From NCBI GenBank assembly GCA_018268715.1, contig JAFDVZ010000020.1, positions 62,001 to 126,000 of the forward strand: a stretch of DNA of 64,000 bases. Reading direction: 5' to 3'. The notes below the pieces were generated by a model, which was given only the letters and a program-made list of their open reading frames with translations, made no database searches and was not told the origin of the DNA. Position numbers and translations under genes: made by a program. The DNA comes from Acidobacteriota bacterium (GTDB lineage Bacteria > Acidobacteriota > Terriglobia > Bryobacterales > Bryobacteraceae). Below are positions 27,204-35,365 of the stretch, piece after piece; position 1 is the first letter of the stretch, and every line of letters begins with the position of its first letter.

Positions 27204-28493
27204 TTAGGCGGCCGAATCGGCCCGCCACACAAACGCCCCGTTGACGATGGTGGCCACTGGACCGCCCTTGAACCGCTCCCCATCAAACGGCGAGTTACGG
27301 CTCTTTGAGAAGGACTTATTCACGTCGTAAGTCCACTCGCGCCCCGTGTCGAGAATGGTGAGATCGGCCGGGGCGCCCGGCCGCAACGTCCCCGCGTTCA
27401 GCTTCAGGATGCGCGCGGGCGCGGTGCTGAACAGCTCCACCAGGCGCGACAGGCCGATCTTGCCCGGATGCACCAGGTCGCGGAACGCCAGCCCAATCGC
27501 CGTCTCGAGCCCAATGACGCCGAACGGGCAGCGCTCGAACTCCTGCATCTTTTCTGAGCCCGCATGCGGCGCATGATCCGTCGCAATCGCGTCCACGGTC
27601 CCGTTGGCCAGCCCGTCCAACACCATCTCGGCGTCCGAGGTCCCCCGCAGCGGAGGTTTCATCTTATAGTTGCTGTCGTAGGGGATCATCCGCCGGTCCG
27701 ACAGCGCGAAGTGGTGCGGCGTCGCCTCGCACGTCACCGCCAGCCCCCGGGACTTCGCGAATCCCACCATCTGGACGGAGTGATGCGTCGAAATGTGCGC
27801 CACGTGATAATGCGCGCCCGTCACCTCGGCCAGCAGGATATCGCGCGCCACCATGACATCCTCTGAGCACGACGGAATGCCGCGCAGCCCCAGCCGCACG
27901 GACTCGGCGCCCTCGTGCATATCGCCGCCCGCGCTCAGCGTCAGGTCCTCGCAGTGGTTGATCACGGGCAACCCCAGCGATCCGGCCACTTCCATGGCCC
28001 GCCGCATCAGCCGCGCGTTCATCACCGGCTTGCCGTCGTCGGAGATGGCGACGATGCCGGCGTTCTTCATGGACCCGATGCCCGCCAGTTCCTCGCCCGC
28101 GCTGTTCTTGGTGATCGCGCCGATCGGCAGCACCTTCACAATGGCGTGCCGCCGCGCGCGCTCCACGATGTAGCTGGTCACCGTGGCGCTATCGTTCACC
28201 GGCGACGTGTTCGGCATCGCGCAGATCGTGGTGAATCCGCCCGCCGCGGCCGCCTTCGCGCCCGATTCGATGGTTTCGGCGTATTCAAACCCCGGCTCCC
28301 GTAAATGCACGTGCATATCGACAAAACCGGGCGCGACCACGAGTCCGCTAGCGTCGAACACCTTCGCGCCCGCTGCGTCAAAATTGGGAGCCACCGCGAC
28401 AATGTTCCCGCCGCGTATGAAAACGTCGGCGATTCCGTCGCGCTGGGTCGACGGGTCCACCACCCGCCCATTACGGATCAGCAGTTCTCTCAT
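27204..28493 (-). CDS. pyrC: dihydroorotase
   Basis: 429 residues, type I dihydroorotase size. The metal-binding HxH is in GFVDMHVHLREPG (about 59-65). Further conserved stretches are TTICAMPNTSPVND, INHCEDLTLSAGG, the histidines of HYHVAHISTHHSV, and the catalytic Asp in AIATDHAPHAGSEK. It closes N-carbamoyl-aspartate to dihydroorotate in de novo pyrimidine synthesis. Its start overlaps the pyrB stop by 4 bases. In type I enzymes of this size activity often depends on association with aspartate transcarbamoylase, which fits the overlap. All catalytic residues appear present. Confidence 0.96.
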   Translation of the reverse strand: MRELLIRNGRVVDPSTQRDGIADVFIRGGNIVAVAPNFDAAGAKVFDASGLVVAPGFVDMHVHLREPGFEYAETIESGAKAAAAGGFTTICAMPNTSPVNDSATVTSYIVERARRHAIVKVLPIGAITKNSAGEELAGIGSMKNAGIVAISDDGKPVMNARLMRRAMEVAGSLGLPVINHCEDLTLSAGGDMHEGAESVRLGLRGIPSCSEDVMVARDILLAEVTGAHYHVAHISTHHSVQMVGFAKSRGLAVTCEATPHHFALSDRRMIPYDSNYKMKPPLRGTSDAEMVLDGLANGTVDAIATDHAPHAGSEKMQEFERCPFGVIGLETAIGLAFRDLVHPGKIGLSRLVELFSTAPARILKLNAGTLRPGAPADLTILDTGREWTYDVNKSFSKSRNSPFDGERFKGGPVATIVNGAFVWRADSAA

Positions 28494-29401
28494 TGGCTCA
28501 GAATCCGTTCGAGCACCGCCATGCGCACGGCAATGCCGTTTTCGACCTGATTCAGGATGACCGAACGCTGCGAGTCGGCCACTTCGCTCGACAGCTCACG
28601 CCCGCGATTGATCGGCCCCGGATGCATGACGATCGCGTCCGGACGCGCCAGTTGCAGGTGCTCCAGTCGCAGCCCGTAGAAGGCGAAGTACTCGCCCGCC
28701 GGCGAAGCCGGCTCATGGATGCGCTCCAGTTGCACCCTCAACATCATCACCACATCGGCGCCCTTGATCGCCTGCTTCATATCGGTGGTCAGCGTCACCC
28801 CCGGCGCCATCTCGGCCAGTTGCTTCGGCAGCAGGGAGGCGGGCCCGCACAGCACGATCTTCGCGCCGAACTTCGACAGCAGGTGTACGTTCGAACGCGC
28901 CACCCGGCTGTGGGCGATGTCGCCGATGATGGCCACGTGCAGGCCTTCCAACTTGCCCGTACGGTCCAGGATCGTGCGCGCGTCCAGCAGTGCCTGCGTG
29001 GGGTGCTCGTGCGTGCCGTCGCCCGCGTTGACGATGGGCACGGGCAGATGGCGCGCCAGGAAATGCGGCGCGCCTGAGGCCGCGTGGCGCATTACAATGA
29101 CGTCCGGGTGCATCGCCCCCAGCGTGTTCAGCGTGTCCACCAGGCTTTCGCCCTTCGACACGCTGGAGCCCGCCGCGGTGATCGAAATGGTGTCCGCCCC
29201 CAGGCGCTTGGCGGCGATCTCGAAGCTCGTGCGCGTGCGCGTCGACGCCTCGAAAAACAGGTTCACCATCATCCGCCCGCGCAACGCGTCGAGCCGCTTC
29301 AGCGGCTGGCCCGGCACGGCTTGAAAGTCTTTGGCGCGATCGAGGATCGCTTCGATGACGCGGCGGTCGAGTCCTTCAATTCCCAGCAGTCCCGCGAACA
29401 T
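28490..29401 (-). CDS. pyrB: aspartate carbamoyltransferase catalytic subunit
   Basis: 303 residues. The carbamoyl-phosphate site is in FFEASTRTRTSFEIAAKRLG, the HPDVIVMRHAASGAPHFLA segment follows, and the aspartate-binding half includes NAGDGTHEHPTQALLD and VMHPGPINRGRELSSEV. All signature residues are present. It catalyses the first committed step of pyrimidine synthesis. No pyrI regulatory subunit is adjacent. The gene starts 6 bases after the pyrR stop and overlaps pyrC by 4, so the three form one translationally linked unit. Confidence 0.97.
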   Translation of the reverse strand: MFAGLLGIEGLDRRVIEAILDRAKDFQAVPGQPLKRLDALRGRMMVNLFFEASTRTRTSFEIAAKRLGADTISITAAGSSVSKGESLVDTLNTLGAMHPDVIVMRHAASGAPHFLARHLPVPIVNAGDGTHEHPTQALLDARTILDRTGKLEGLHVAIIGDIAHSRVARSNVHLLSKFGAKIVLCGPASLLPKQLAEMAPGVTLTTDMKQAIKGADVVMMLRVQLERIHEPASPAGEYFAFYGLRLEHLQLARPDAIVMHPGPINRGRELSSEVADSQRSVILNQVENGIAVRMAVLERILSQ

Positions 29402-29407
29402 GGCGGA

Positions 29408-29974
29408 TCAGGCGGTCTCCCCGTCCGCCACTTTCTCGCACAGCAGCACTTTCTCGGTCTGGTCGATCTCCTGAAACTTCACTTCGATGATCTCCCTCGA
29501 TGAAGTTTGCACCGTGCGGCCGACATAGCGGGCCGAGATGGGCAATTCGCGATGGCCGCGGTCGATCAGCACCAGCAGTTGCACGCGCGCCGGCCGCCCG
29601 TGGTCGAACAGCGCATCCAGCGCCGCCCGGATGGTGCGCCCGGTGTACAGCACGTCATCGGTGAGGATGATGTCCTTGCCGGTCACCGGAAAGTTGATCT
29701 CGGTCGCGTTCACCACCGGGGCCGCGCCCACCGTGGTCAGGTCGTCGCGGTACAGGTTGATGTCCAGGATGCCCACCGGGATCTCCCGGTGTTCCAGTTG
29801 GTTGATTTTCTGCGCCAGCCTCTGCGCCAGCGGCACGCCGCGCCGGCGTATGCCGATGAAAGCCAACTTGTCCAGGTCCTGGGTCCGTTCCAGAATTTCA
29901 TGAGCGAGCCGGACCAGGGACCGGTCGATTTCCGACGCGCTCATCAACTGCGTCTTGACGCGTGTGACAGACAT
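29408..29974 (-). CDS. pyrR: bifunctional pyr operon regulator / uracil phosphoribosyltransferase
   Basis: 188 residues with the type I phosphoribosyltransferase fold. The PRPP loop is in DIILTDDVLYTGRTIRAALDAL, with LAFIGIRRRGVPLAQRLA before it and IDRGHRELPISARYVGRTVQTS after it, the latter typical of PyrR. PyrR proteins bind pyr mRNA to control transcription attenuation and also have weak uracil phosphoribosyltransferase activity. First gene of the pyrRBC unit. I could not recognise a PyrR-binding attenuator in the 50 bases upstream, so regulation may act elsewhere or through a short unrecognised structure. Confidence 0.95.
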   Translation of the reverse strand: MSVTRVKTQLMSASEIDRSLVRLAHEILERTQDLDKLAFIGIRRRGVPLAQRLAQKINQLEHREIPVGILDINLYRDDLTTVGAAPVVNATEINFPVTGKDIILTDDVLYTGRTIRAALDALFDHGRPARVQLLVLIDRGHRELPISARYVGRTVQTSSREIIEVKFQEIDQTEKVLLCEKVADGETA

Positions 29975-30024
29975 ATCCCGAAGGCTCAGAGTATCACAGC
30001 GGAATCACCGGAACCACTCGCTCG

Positions 30025-30345
30025 CTACGGCGCGTTTGACCGTTTCAGCCGCTCTCGCACACGCCGCGCCAGCTTCTCGATTTCCTCGGCCTTTTTGAGC
30101 GAACCGATCGACAGCACAAACTCCCCATCCTTCTCCACTTCCGCCTTGAGCGCCTCCGCCAGACGCGCCATCTCCCTGGCGTCTGCCAGGTTCTTGACGT
30201 AGTTTTCCTTGGTGATCGCGTCCCGTTGCAGTCTCCCGTCGGGAAGACGCCGCAGGCGCGGATTCTCGGATTGCTGCGCTTGCGGTTCTTGGGCGGACAA
30301 CAGAACTGGGAAGGAGAGAAGCAGGAAGAAGGCTGGAAAGTTCAT
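30025..30345 (-). CDS. small secreted charged-helix protein
   Basis: 106 residues. A clear signal peptide (MNFPAFFLLLSFPVLLSAQ) is followed by a mostly helical, highly charged mature domain: DAREMARLAEALKAEVEKDGEF, then IGSLKKAEEIEKLARRVRERLKRS. No named domain is recognised. The ATG sits immediately against a perfect 14-bp inverted repeat (30346-30381), leaving no room for a normal ribosome-binding site; the signal peptide nevertheless fixes this as the likely start. It follows the PEP-CTERM gene in the same direction and may be read from it or from its own promoter. Function unknown. Confidence 0.72.
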   Translation of the reverse strand: MNFPAFFLLLSFPVLLSAQEPQAQQSENPRLRRLPDGRLQRDAITKENYVKNLADAREMARLAEALKAEVEKDGEFVLSIGSLKKAEEIEKLARRVRERLKRSNAP

Positions 30346-30381
30346 GGGCGCGCAAGCACATCGTAACGTGCTTGCGCGCCC
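30346..30381 (-). terminator. perfect 14-bp hairpin abutting a start codon
   Basis: GGGCGCGCAAGCAC (30346-30359) pairs base for base with GTGCTTGCGCGCCC (30368-30381) across an 8-base loop. It lies 31 bases after the PEP-CTERM gene stop (30413) and ends at the base before the ATG of the next gene (30345). It is a strong terminator candidate, or it may control translation of the downstream gene. The sequence after the stem on the minus strand (ATGAACTTTCC) is only weakly U-rich. Confidence 0.55.
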
Positions 30382-30412
30382 TTGGGAAGCGGCTATTTCG
30401 GCTGCCGGCGGA

Positions 30413-31264
30413 CTACTTGCGGCGCAGTCTCAGAGCCAACAGGCCCAGACCCAGGCCGACGATGCCCAGCGTGGCCGGCTCGGGAGCGTCCAGCCCCAGA
30501 GTCACCGGCCCGCCGATGTTGATCGACGGCAGGTTCGTACTGGTCACCGGCGCGGTGATCGAGCTTTCAAAACGAGGAGTCACGACGGCTCCGACGACGC
30601 TGCCGTCCAAGCCCGTGCTGATTCCCACGGTCCCGGTGCTCCCGTAAGAGGCGTAGGAGGTCGTCGCGGCCGTGTAAACCACCGGAGTGTAGGTCGCCGA
30701 ACTCGTCGGGGACGTGTAGCTGGTGGTGGTCGTCACCGTGGTCACCGGGGTCGTGCTGACTCCATAACCCGTGTAGACGCTGGTTCCGTAGGAGGTGCTC
30801 GCGTAGCTGGTGGTGGGCACAACCGTCGATACCGTGGCGGTGGGCGTCGGGTCGGTTGCGGCGACGATGACCGTCGGAGCCACGTACGTCGTGCCGCTCA
30901 CGGCCGTGGATGTGGAGGCCTGTGTCGTGGCCGGCGCCGCGTATCCGTAGGACTGCACCATCACGCTGTAGCCGACCGTCAGGGCCGAAGTTGTGATAGC
31001 GCTAGCCGTCTGCGTGAAAATCGAGGGCGCCACCGAACCGAAGTTCGAAGTCGGATTCTCGGCTTGCACCGTGATCATCGAGACCTCGGGGGTCATGCTC
31101 ACGTTCTGGCTGCTGTAGGCGTCGGCGCCACGGTACGCGCCGAAGTTCGGATCCGAGTAACCGTAGAAGTAGCTCAGGGTATCTGCGTACGAAACGTTCA
31201 GTCCTACGCAAAGTAGGACCAACGCAGCCATCCCTCCGACGCGGACATTTCTATACAATCCCAT
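30413..31264 (-). CDS. PEP-CTERM sorting-domain protein, Thr/Ser/Tyr-rich
   Basis: 283 residues. The N-terminal signal (GGMAALVLLCVGLNVSYAD) is followed by a region (about 95-225) dominated by Thr, Ser, Tyr and Val: TTPVTTVTTTTSYTSPTSS, YASYGSTGTVGIS. The C-terminus is a complete PEP-CTERM sorting signal: APEPATLG, a hydrophobic helix and the basic end LRLRRK. Proteins of this kind are processed by an exosortase and are often exopolysaccharide- or surface-associated. No exosortase gene lies in the window. The low-complexity middle suggests a heavily glycosylated or flexible surface protein. Divergent from homoserine dehydrogenase across a gap carrying 20-bp tandem repeats. Confidence 0.85.
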   Translation of the reverse strand: MGLYRNVRVGGMAALVLLCVGLNVSYADTLSYFYGYSDPNFGAYRGADAYSSQNVSMTPEVSMITVQAENPTSNFGSVAPSIFTQTASAITTSALTVGYSVMVQSYGYAAPATTQASTSTAVSGTTYVAPTVIVAATDPTPTATVSTVVPTTSYASTSYGTSVYTGYGVSTTPVTTVTTTTSYTSPTSSATYTPVVYTAATTSYASYGSTGTVGISTGLDGSVVGAVVTPRFESSITAPVTSTNLPSINIGGPVTLGLDAPEPATLGIVGLGLGLLALRLRRK

Positions 31265-31292
31265 TCGTCACCTTTTGATTGGCTCTATCTAA

Positions 31293-31352
31293 TCCAGCTG
31301 CTTAACGTCTTGTCCAGCTGCTTTTCGTCTTGCCGGCATCTTTAAATCTTGG
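31293..31352. repeat. three tandem 20-bp units between divergent genes
   Basis: TCCAGCTGCTTAACGTCTTG (31293-31312) is directly followed by TCCAGCTGCTTTTCGTCTTG (31313-31332), which differs at two positions. A third degenerate copy in the same 20-base phase runs from about 31332 to 31351 (13 of 20 matches by my count). The region lies between the PEP-CTERM gene (start 31264) and homoserine dehydrogenase (31442). Two-turn helical spacing would suit cooperative binding of a regulator. Confidence 0.6.
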
Positions 31353-31441
31353 CCCGGAAGTCCGACCTTTCGACCCCGTTCCCGTCCCAAACACCCTAGC
31401 GGACGGGAGCCCTGCACCGACTATTGCTATTATAGCCAGGA

Positions 31442-32746
31442 ATGAGGGAAGTCAAGGTAGGAATTATTGGCCTAGGGAACGTAGGGACTGGTACGCTCAG
31501 AATACTCACTGAGAGCAGCGCCCAGATCGCCCAGAAGCTCGGGTTCCCACTTGTATTATCAATGATTTGCAGCCGCTCAGTGGCCACTCGCGAGTTCCCC
31601 GGCCTGCCCGCGGACATACGCCGAACGGCCCATTGGCGGGAAGTAATCGAGAGTCCCGAGATCGACATTGTCGCCGAGCTGATCGGAGGGACCACCACGG
31701 CGTCCGAAATCATCGAGTCCGCCATCGGGAGCGGAAAATCGGTGGTGACGGCGAACAAAGAGCTTATGGCTCAACGAGGTGCGGAGATTTGGGACCGCGC
31801 GATTCAGTCCCGCGTCAACCTCGCCATGGAGGCCAGCGTGGCCGGCGGAATCCCGATTCACGCCGTATTACGCGAAGGGATCTCGGGAGATAGAATTTCC
31901 GCCCTTTACGGGATCCTAAATGGTACTAGTAACTACATACTGTCGGAGATCGAAAAGCACGGCAGCGCCTTCGATTCCGTGCTCGGCGAGGCCCAGCGCC
32001 TCGGTTATGCGGAAGCCGATCCCAGCGCCGACATCGACGGCTTCGACGCCCGCTCCAAACTCGCCCTGCTGGCCGCCCTGGCCTTCGGCGAGCGCATCAC
32101 CCCCTCTGACATCTACACCGAGGGCATCCGCCGCATCACCCCGGTCGATTTTCAGTACGCATCCCAGATGGGATACACCATCCGGCTGATCTGTTCCGCC
32201 CGTCAAACGTCCGAAGGACTGCTGCTCGCGGTGCGCCCGTCCCTGGTGCCGAAGTCCACCGTCCTTGCCGGCGTCAAGGGCGCCTACAACGCCGTCTGGG
32301 TGTTCGGTAAGTACGGCCAGGACACGTTCTACTACGGACGTGGCGCCGGCCCCCTCCCCACCGGCGTCGCCGTCGTCAGCGACCTGATGCGGGTGGCGCG
32401 AGAGATCCGTTGTGGCAGCCCGGAGCGCGTTTCTCCGTTCGCACATGAGCGTTTAGGTGAATATAAACCGATACCTGTAACGTTAAACCGATCCAAATAT
32501 TACCTCCGTTTTCGCGTAGAAGACCGTCCCGGAATCATTGCCGGCTTGGCTACCGCCCTTGCAAATCAACAAGTTAGCATCGATTCCGTCATGCAGCTCC
32601 CCATCGAAAATTGGCGCGACGTACCCTTTGTCGTCACCGTTGAACCGGCGCTTGAGGCGAATATTCGGGCGGCGATTCGCGAAATGCAGGATTTGAAATT
32701 CCTATTGGAGCCGCCGTTAGTGATGCCGATGGAGGCTGGCGACTGA
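31442..32746 (+). CDS. hom: homoserine dehydrogenase
   Basis: 434 residues. The Rossmann NAD(P) motif is GIIGLGNVGTG at about 7-17. The aspartate-semialdehyde/homoserine-binding middle includes SVVTANKELMAQRG, AGGIPIHAVLREGI, ILNGTSNYIL and GYAEADPSADIDGFDA, with the catalytic Lys/Asp region. A C-terminal ACT domain (about 350-430; YLRFRVEDRPGIIAGLATAL) probably gives feedback control by threonine. It reduces aspartate semialdehyde to homoserine for Met/Thr synthesis. No strong ribosome-binding site is visible; AGGA lies close to the ATG, and a TATTAT-like -10 ends a few bases upstream, so a very short leader is possible. It overlaps the next gene by one base (TGATG). Confidence 0.96.
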   Translation: MREVKVGIIGLGNVGTGTLRILTESSAQIAQKLGFPLVLSMICSRSVATREFPGLPADIRRTAHWREVIESPEIDIVAELIGGTTTASEIIESAIGSGKSVVTANKELMAQRGAEIWDRAIQSRVNLAMEASVAGGIPIHAVLREGISGDRISALYGILNGTSNYILSEIEKHGSAFDSVLGEAQRLGYAEADPSADIDGFDARSKLALLAALAFGERITPSDIYTEGIRRITPVDFQYASQMGYTIRLICSARQTSEGLLLAVRPSLVPKSTVLAGVKGAYNAVWVFGKYGQDTFYYGRGAGPLPTGVAVVSDLMRVAREIRCGSPERVSPFAHERLGEYKPIPVTLNRSKYYLRFRVEDRPGIIAGLATALANQQVSIDSVMQLPIENWRDVPFVVTVEPALEANIRAAIREMQDLKFLLEPPLVMPMEAGD

Positions 32747-33402
32747 TGACGTGGGTGTGGGTGTTGGCCGTCATCGCGCAGGTGGCTGGCCCGGCGAACT
32801 CCGGCTATAAGACCACGGAGGGCCGGGCGCAGGTGGCCTCCGTGCTGACGGCCCCCGGCCGCGACGCGCGCCAGAAACCCGCCGAACTGGCCGCCGCGTT
32901 GGGGATCAAGCACGGCATGACGGTGGTCGATCTGGGAACCGGGGTGGGGTACATGCTCCCATACCTGAGTCCATTGGTGGGGAATGGGGGGATTGTCGTC
33001 GCCGAAGACATCCACCAGGACTTTCTCGACCAGGCGCGGGCCCTGGTCGAGAAGGACAAGCTGGCCAATGTGCGGTTTGTGCTCGGGACCGAACAGGACC
33101 CGAACCTCCCGGCGCGGTCGGCCGACCTGATTCTGGTGCTCGACGCTTACCACCACTTCGACTACCCGGAACGGATGCTCGCGAAGCTCGGCGCGGCGTT
33201 GCGGCCGGGGGGCCGGCTGGCGCTGGTCGAATACTACAAGCGCCGCGGGGCCATGGAGGGCGACCCGGATCGCGCGCTGAAGCACATACGGCTGGACCTG
33301 GACGACGTGGTGAAGGAAGTGGAAGCGTCCGGTTTCCGGCTGATCTCGCAAAAGGAACAAATTCCGCGCAGCCAATACGTCGCGATCTTTGGGAAGAAGT
33401 AG
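32746..33402 (+). CDS. class I SAM-dependent methyltransferase (secreted or membrane-tethered type)
   Basis: 218 residues. It begins with a hydrophobic leader (MTWVWVLAVIAQVAG) and then a class I methyltransferase fold: motif I VVDLGTGVGYMLPYL, the acidic loop VVAEDIHQDFLDQA, motif IV LILVLDAYHHFDYPERML, and motif VI LRPGGRLALVEYYKR. The substrate is unknown. An exported class I methyltransferase would need SAM outside the cytoplasm, so the leader may instead be a membrane anchor, or the true start may be later. Its ATG overlaps the homoserine dehydrogenase stop (TGATG), indicating translational coupling. Confidence 0.85.
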   Translation: MTWVWVLAVIAQVAGPANSGYKTTEGRAQVASVLTAPGRDARQKPAELAAALGIKHGMTVVDLGTGVGYMLPYLSPLVGNGGIVVAEDIHQDFLDQARALVEKDKLANVRFVLGTEQDPNLPARSADLILVLDAYHHFDYPERMLAKLGAALRPGGRLALVEYYKRRGAMEGDPDRALKHIRLDLDDVVKEVEASGFRLISQKEQIPRSQYVAIFGKK

Positions 33403-33440
33403 CGGATGTGGTAGTGTAAGTAAAGATCCCTCAACAAGCC

Positions 33441-33534
<94 letters not shown>

Positions 33535-33544
33535 GTCGCTTCTT

Positions 33545-35365
33545 CTATTTCCCAAACCAGCGTAATGGAGCCTCGGTCAGCCACGGCAGATAGGTGATCA
33601 GGAGCACGCTGCCGAACAGGATGCCCAGGAATGGGAGCGTCGCCCACATCAGATACGTCATCGGCTTCTTGAAACGGTAGGCCGCCAAGAACAGGTTGAT
33701 GCCGACCGGCGGATGCAGGTAGCCGAGTTCCAGATTGGCGATGAAGATGATCCCCATCTGCACCGGATGAATGCCGTAGAGAGCCCCCAGAGGCTTCAGA
33801 AGTGGCACCACCACGAGGATCGCCGCGAAGACGTCCATCAGCGCTCCCACCACCAGAAGAGCAATATTCAGCACGAACAGGAACAGGAGCTTCGAGTGGA
33901 CGTTGGCTTGCACCCAGTCGATGATCCTGGCCGGGATCTCGGCGTTCACCAGGTAGTTGGTGAAGCCCAGCGCCACGCCCATGATCAACAACACGCCGCC
34001 TACGATCGTCGCGCACTCCACGAAGACCTGATCGTAGTCGCGCACCAGCTTCAGGTCGCGATAAACGAAGGCCTCAACAATCAACGCGATGAACGCGGTC
34101 AAGGCCGCGGCCTCGGTCAAGGTGCCGAATCCGCCGAAGATGCCCACCACCATCACGGCCGGGATCAATAGCTCCCACTTGGCTTCCCATAGCGCTCCCG
34201 CTGCTTCCCGCGGGCTGAAACGGTCGCGGACGGCGTCGCATTTCAACCCCTTGTAGATGCCCATCGCCGCCACCAGAGACACCATCAACAGCAACGGCAA
34301 CAGTCCGCCGATGAAGAGCTGGTCGATGGGCGTCTGCGAGTAGACGCAGTACAGAATGGTGGGAACGCTGGTGGGGAACAGGAGTCCCAGCGAACCCGAT
34401 GAGGTCACCAGGCCGATGGAGAACTTCTCCGGGTACCGGGTGCGAACCAGCACGGGCACCAGCAGCCCTCCGATGGACAGAATGGTGAGGCCGGAGCCCG
34501 CCCAGGTGAACATGGCGCAGATCAGCACCGTCACCAGCGCGAGTCCGCCCGGCATCCAACTGAACAGGGCCGTAAAGACGCGCAGCAGGCGCTTGGTGGC
34601 GCCGCCTTGCACCATGAAGTATCCGGCCAGCGTGAACAACGGAATGGAGGGCAACAGCGGAGACGCCACCAGGCGGTACATCTCGACCGGGACCAGCGCC
34701 ACCGGCGTCGAGGCGTTCCAGAACAGCAGGAGCGCGAAGCCTCCGAACACCGCGAAGATCGGCAGGCCGAGCAACGCCACGGCGAACATCACCACCACCG
34801 CGATCCAGAACACGGTGGGCTGCCCCGGTGGGATCCAATAACCGAGCGCCACCGGCACAAACAAACCCAGCGCTGCCAGGGCCCGCGCCTTCCACCGGCC
34901 GGCGAGCCACACGGCGCGCGCCGCGATGACGCCGAAGCCGACCGGCATCACCAGGATGAACCACCATTTCGGCAGCCCCGGCAACAACGCCGAGCCGGCC
35001 TCGCGCTCACTTTGCACAAAGGTCTGGCTCGCGTAGGCGAGGCAGGCCGAAACGGCCGCCAGGATGAAGCCCGTGAAGACGGACACCCATGGACGAATAC
35101 GCTCCGGCAGAAACGTGCTCGAGGAGAGCGCCAGCAGGCGGCCGCTGCGCGAGGCCAGGGCGGCCCCGAGCAAGCCGACCCACAGCGTGAGCTGTTGCAC
35201 CAGCACGGGAGACGCCGGAACGCCGCGCAGGTGCAGGGTCCGGGTCACCATCTCGATCACCGGCAGCAGCACCATGAGCATCAGCGCGGCCACCGACACG
35301 AGATCCTCCGCCACCCTCCACCACGTGCGTGGTTCGCGGCGTTCGAGCTCGAGTTCGGCGCTCAC
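33545..35365 (-). CDS. TRAP transporter fused small and large permease subunits (DctQM)
   Basis: 606 residues. Residues about 1-170 form a DctQ-type four-helix small subunit (TWWRVAEDLVSVAALMLMVLLPVIEM, LTLWVGLLGAALASRSGRLL). Residues about 185-600 are a DctM-type large permease with about 12 membrane segments: LFTLAGYFMVQGGATKRLL, GLALVTVLICAMFTWAGSG, GLLFPTSVPTILYC and NLELGYLHPPVGINLF are family hallmarks. TRAP transporters import carboxylates or related acids with an ion gradient and a periplasmic binding protein. The DctP gene lies directly upstream with a 4-base ATGA overlap. The substrate is unknown. The gene ends next to tRNA-Ser. Confidence 0.95.
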   Translation of the reverse strand: MSAELELERREPRTWWRVAEDLVSVAALMLMVLLPVIEMVTRTLHLRGVPASPVLVQQLTLWVGLLGAALASRSGRLLALSSSTFLPERIRPWVSVFTGFILAAVSACLAYASQTFVQSEREAGSALLPGLPKWWFILVMPVGFGVIAARAVWLAGRWKARALAALGLFVPVALGYWIPPGQPTVFWIAVVVMFAVALLGLPIFAVFGGFALLLFWNASTPVALVPVEMYRLVASPLLPSIPLFTLAGYFMVQGGATKRLLRVFTALFSWMPGGLALVTVLICAMFTWAGSGLTILSIGGLLVPVLVRTRYPEKFSIGLVTSSGSLGLLFPTSVPTILYCVYSQTPIDQLFIGGLLPLLLMVSLVAAMGIYKGLKCDAVRDRFSPREAAGALWEAKWELLIPAVMVVGIFGGFGTLTEAAALTAFIALIVEAFVYRDLKLVRDYDQVFVECATIVGGVLLIMGVALGFTNYLVNAEIPARIIDWVQANVHSKLLFLFVLNIALLVVGALMDVFAAILVVVPLLKPLGALYGIHPVQMGIIFIANLELGYLHPPVGINLFLAAYRFKKPMTYLMWATLPFLGILFGSVLLITYLPWLTEAPLRWFGK

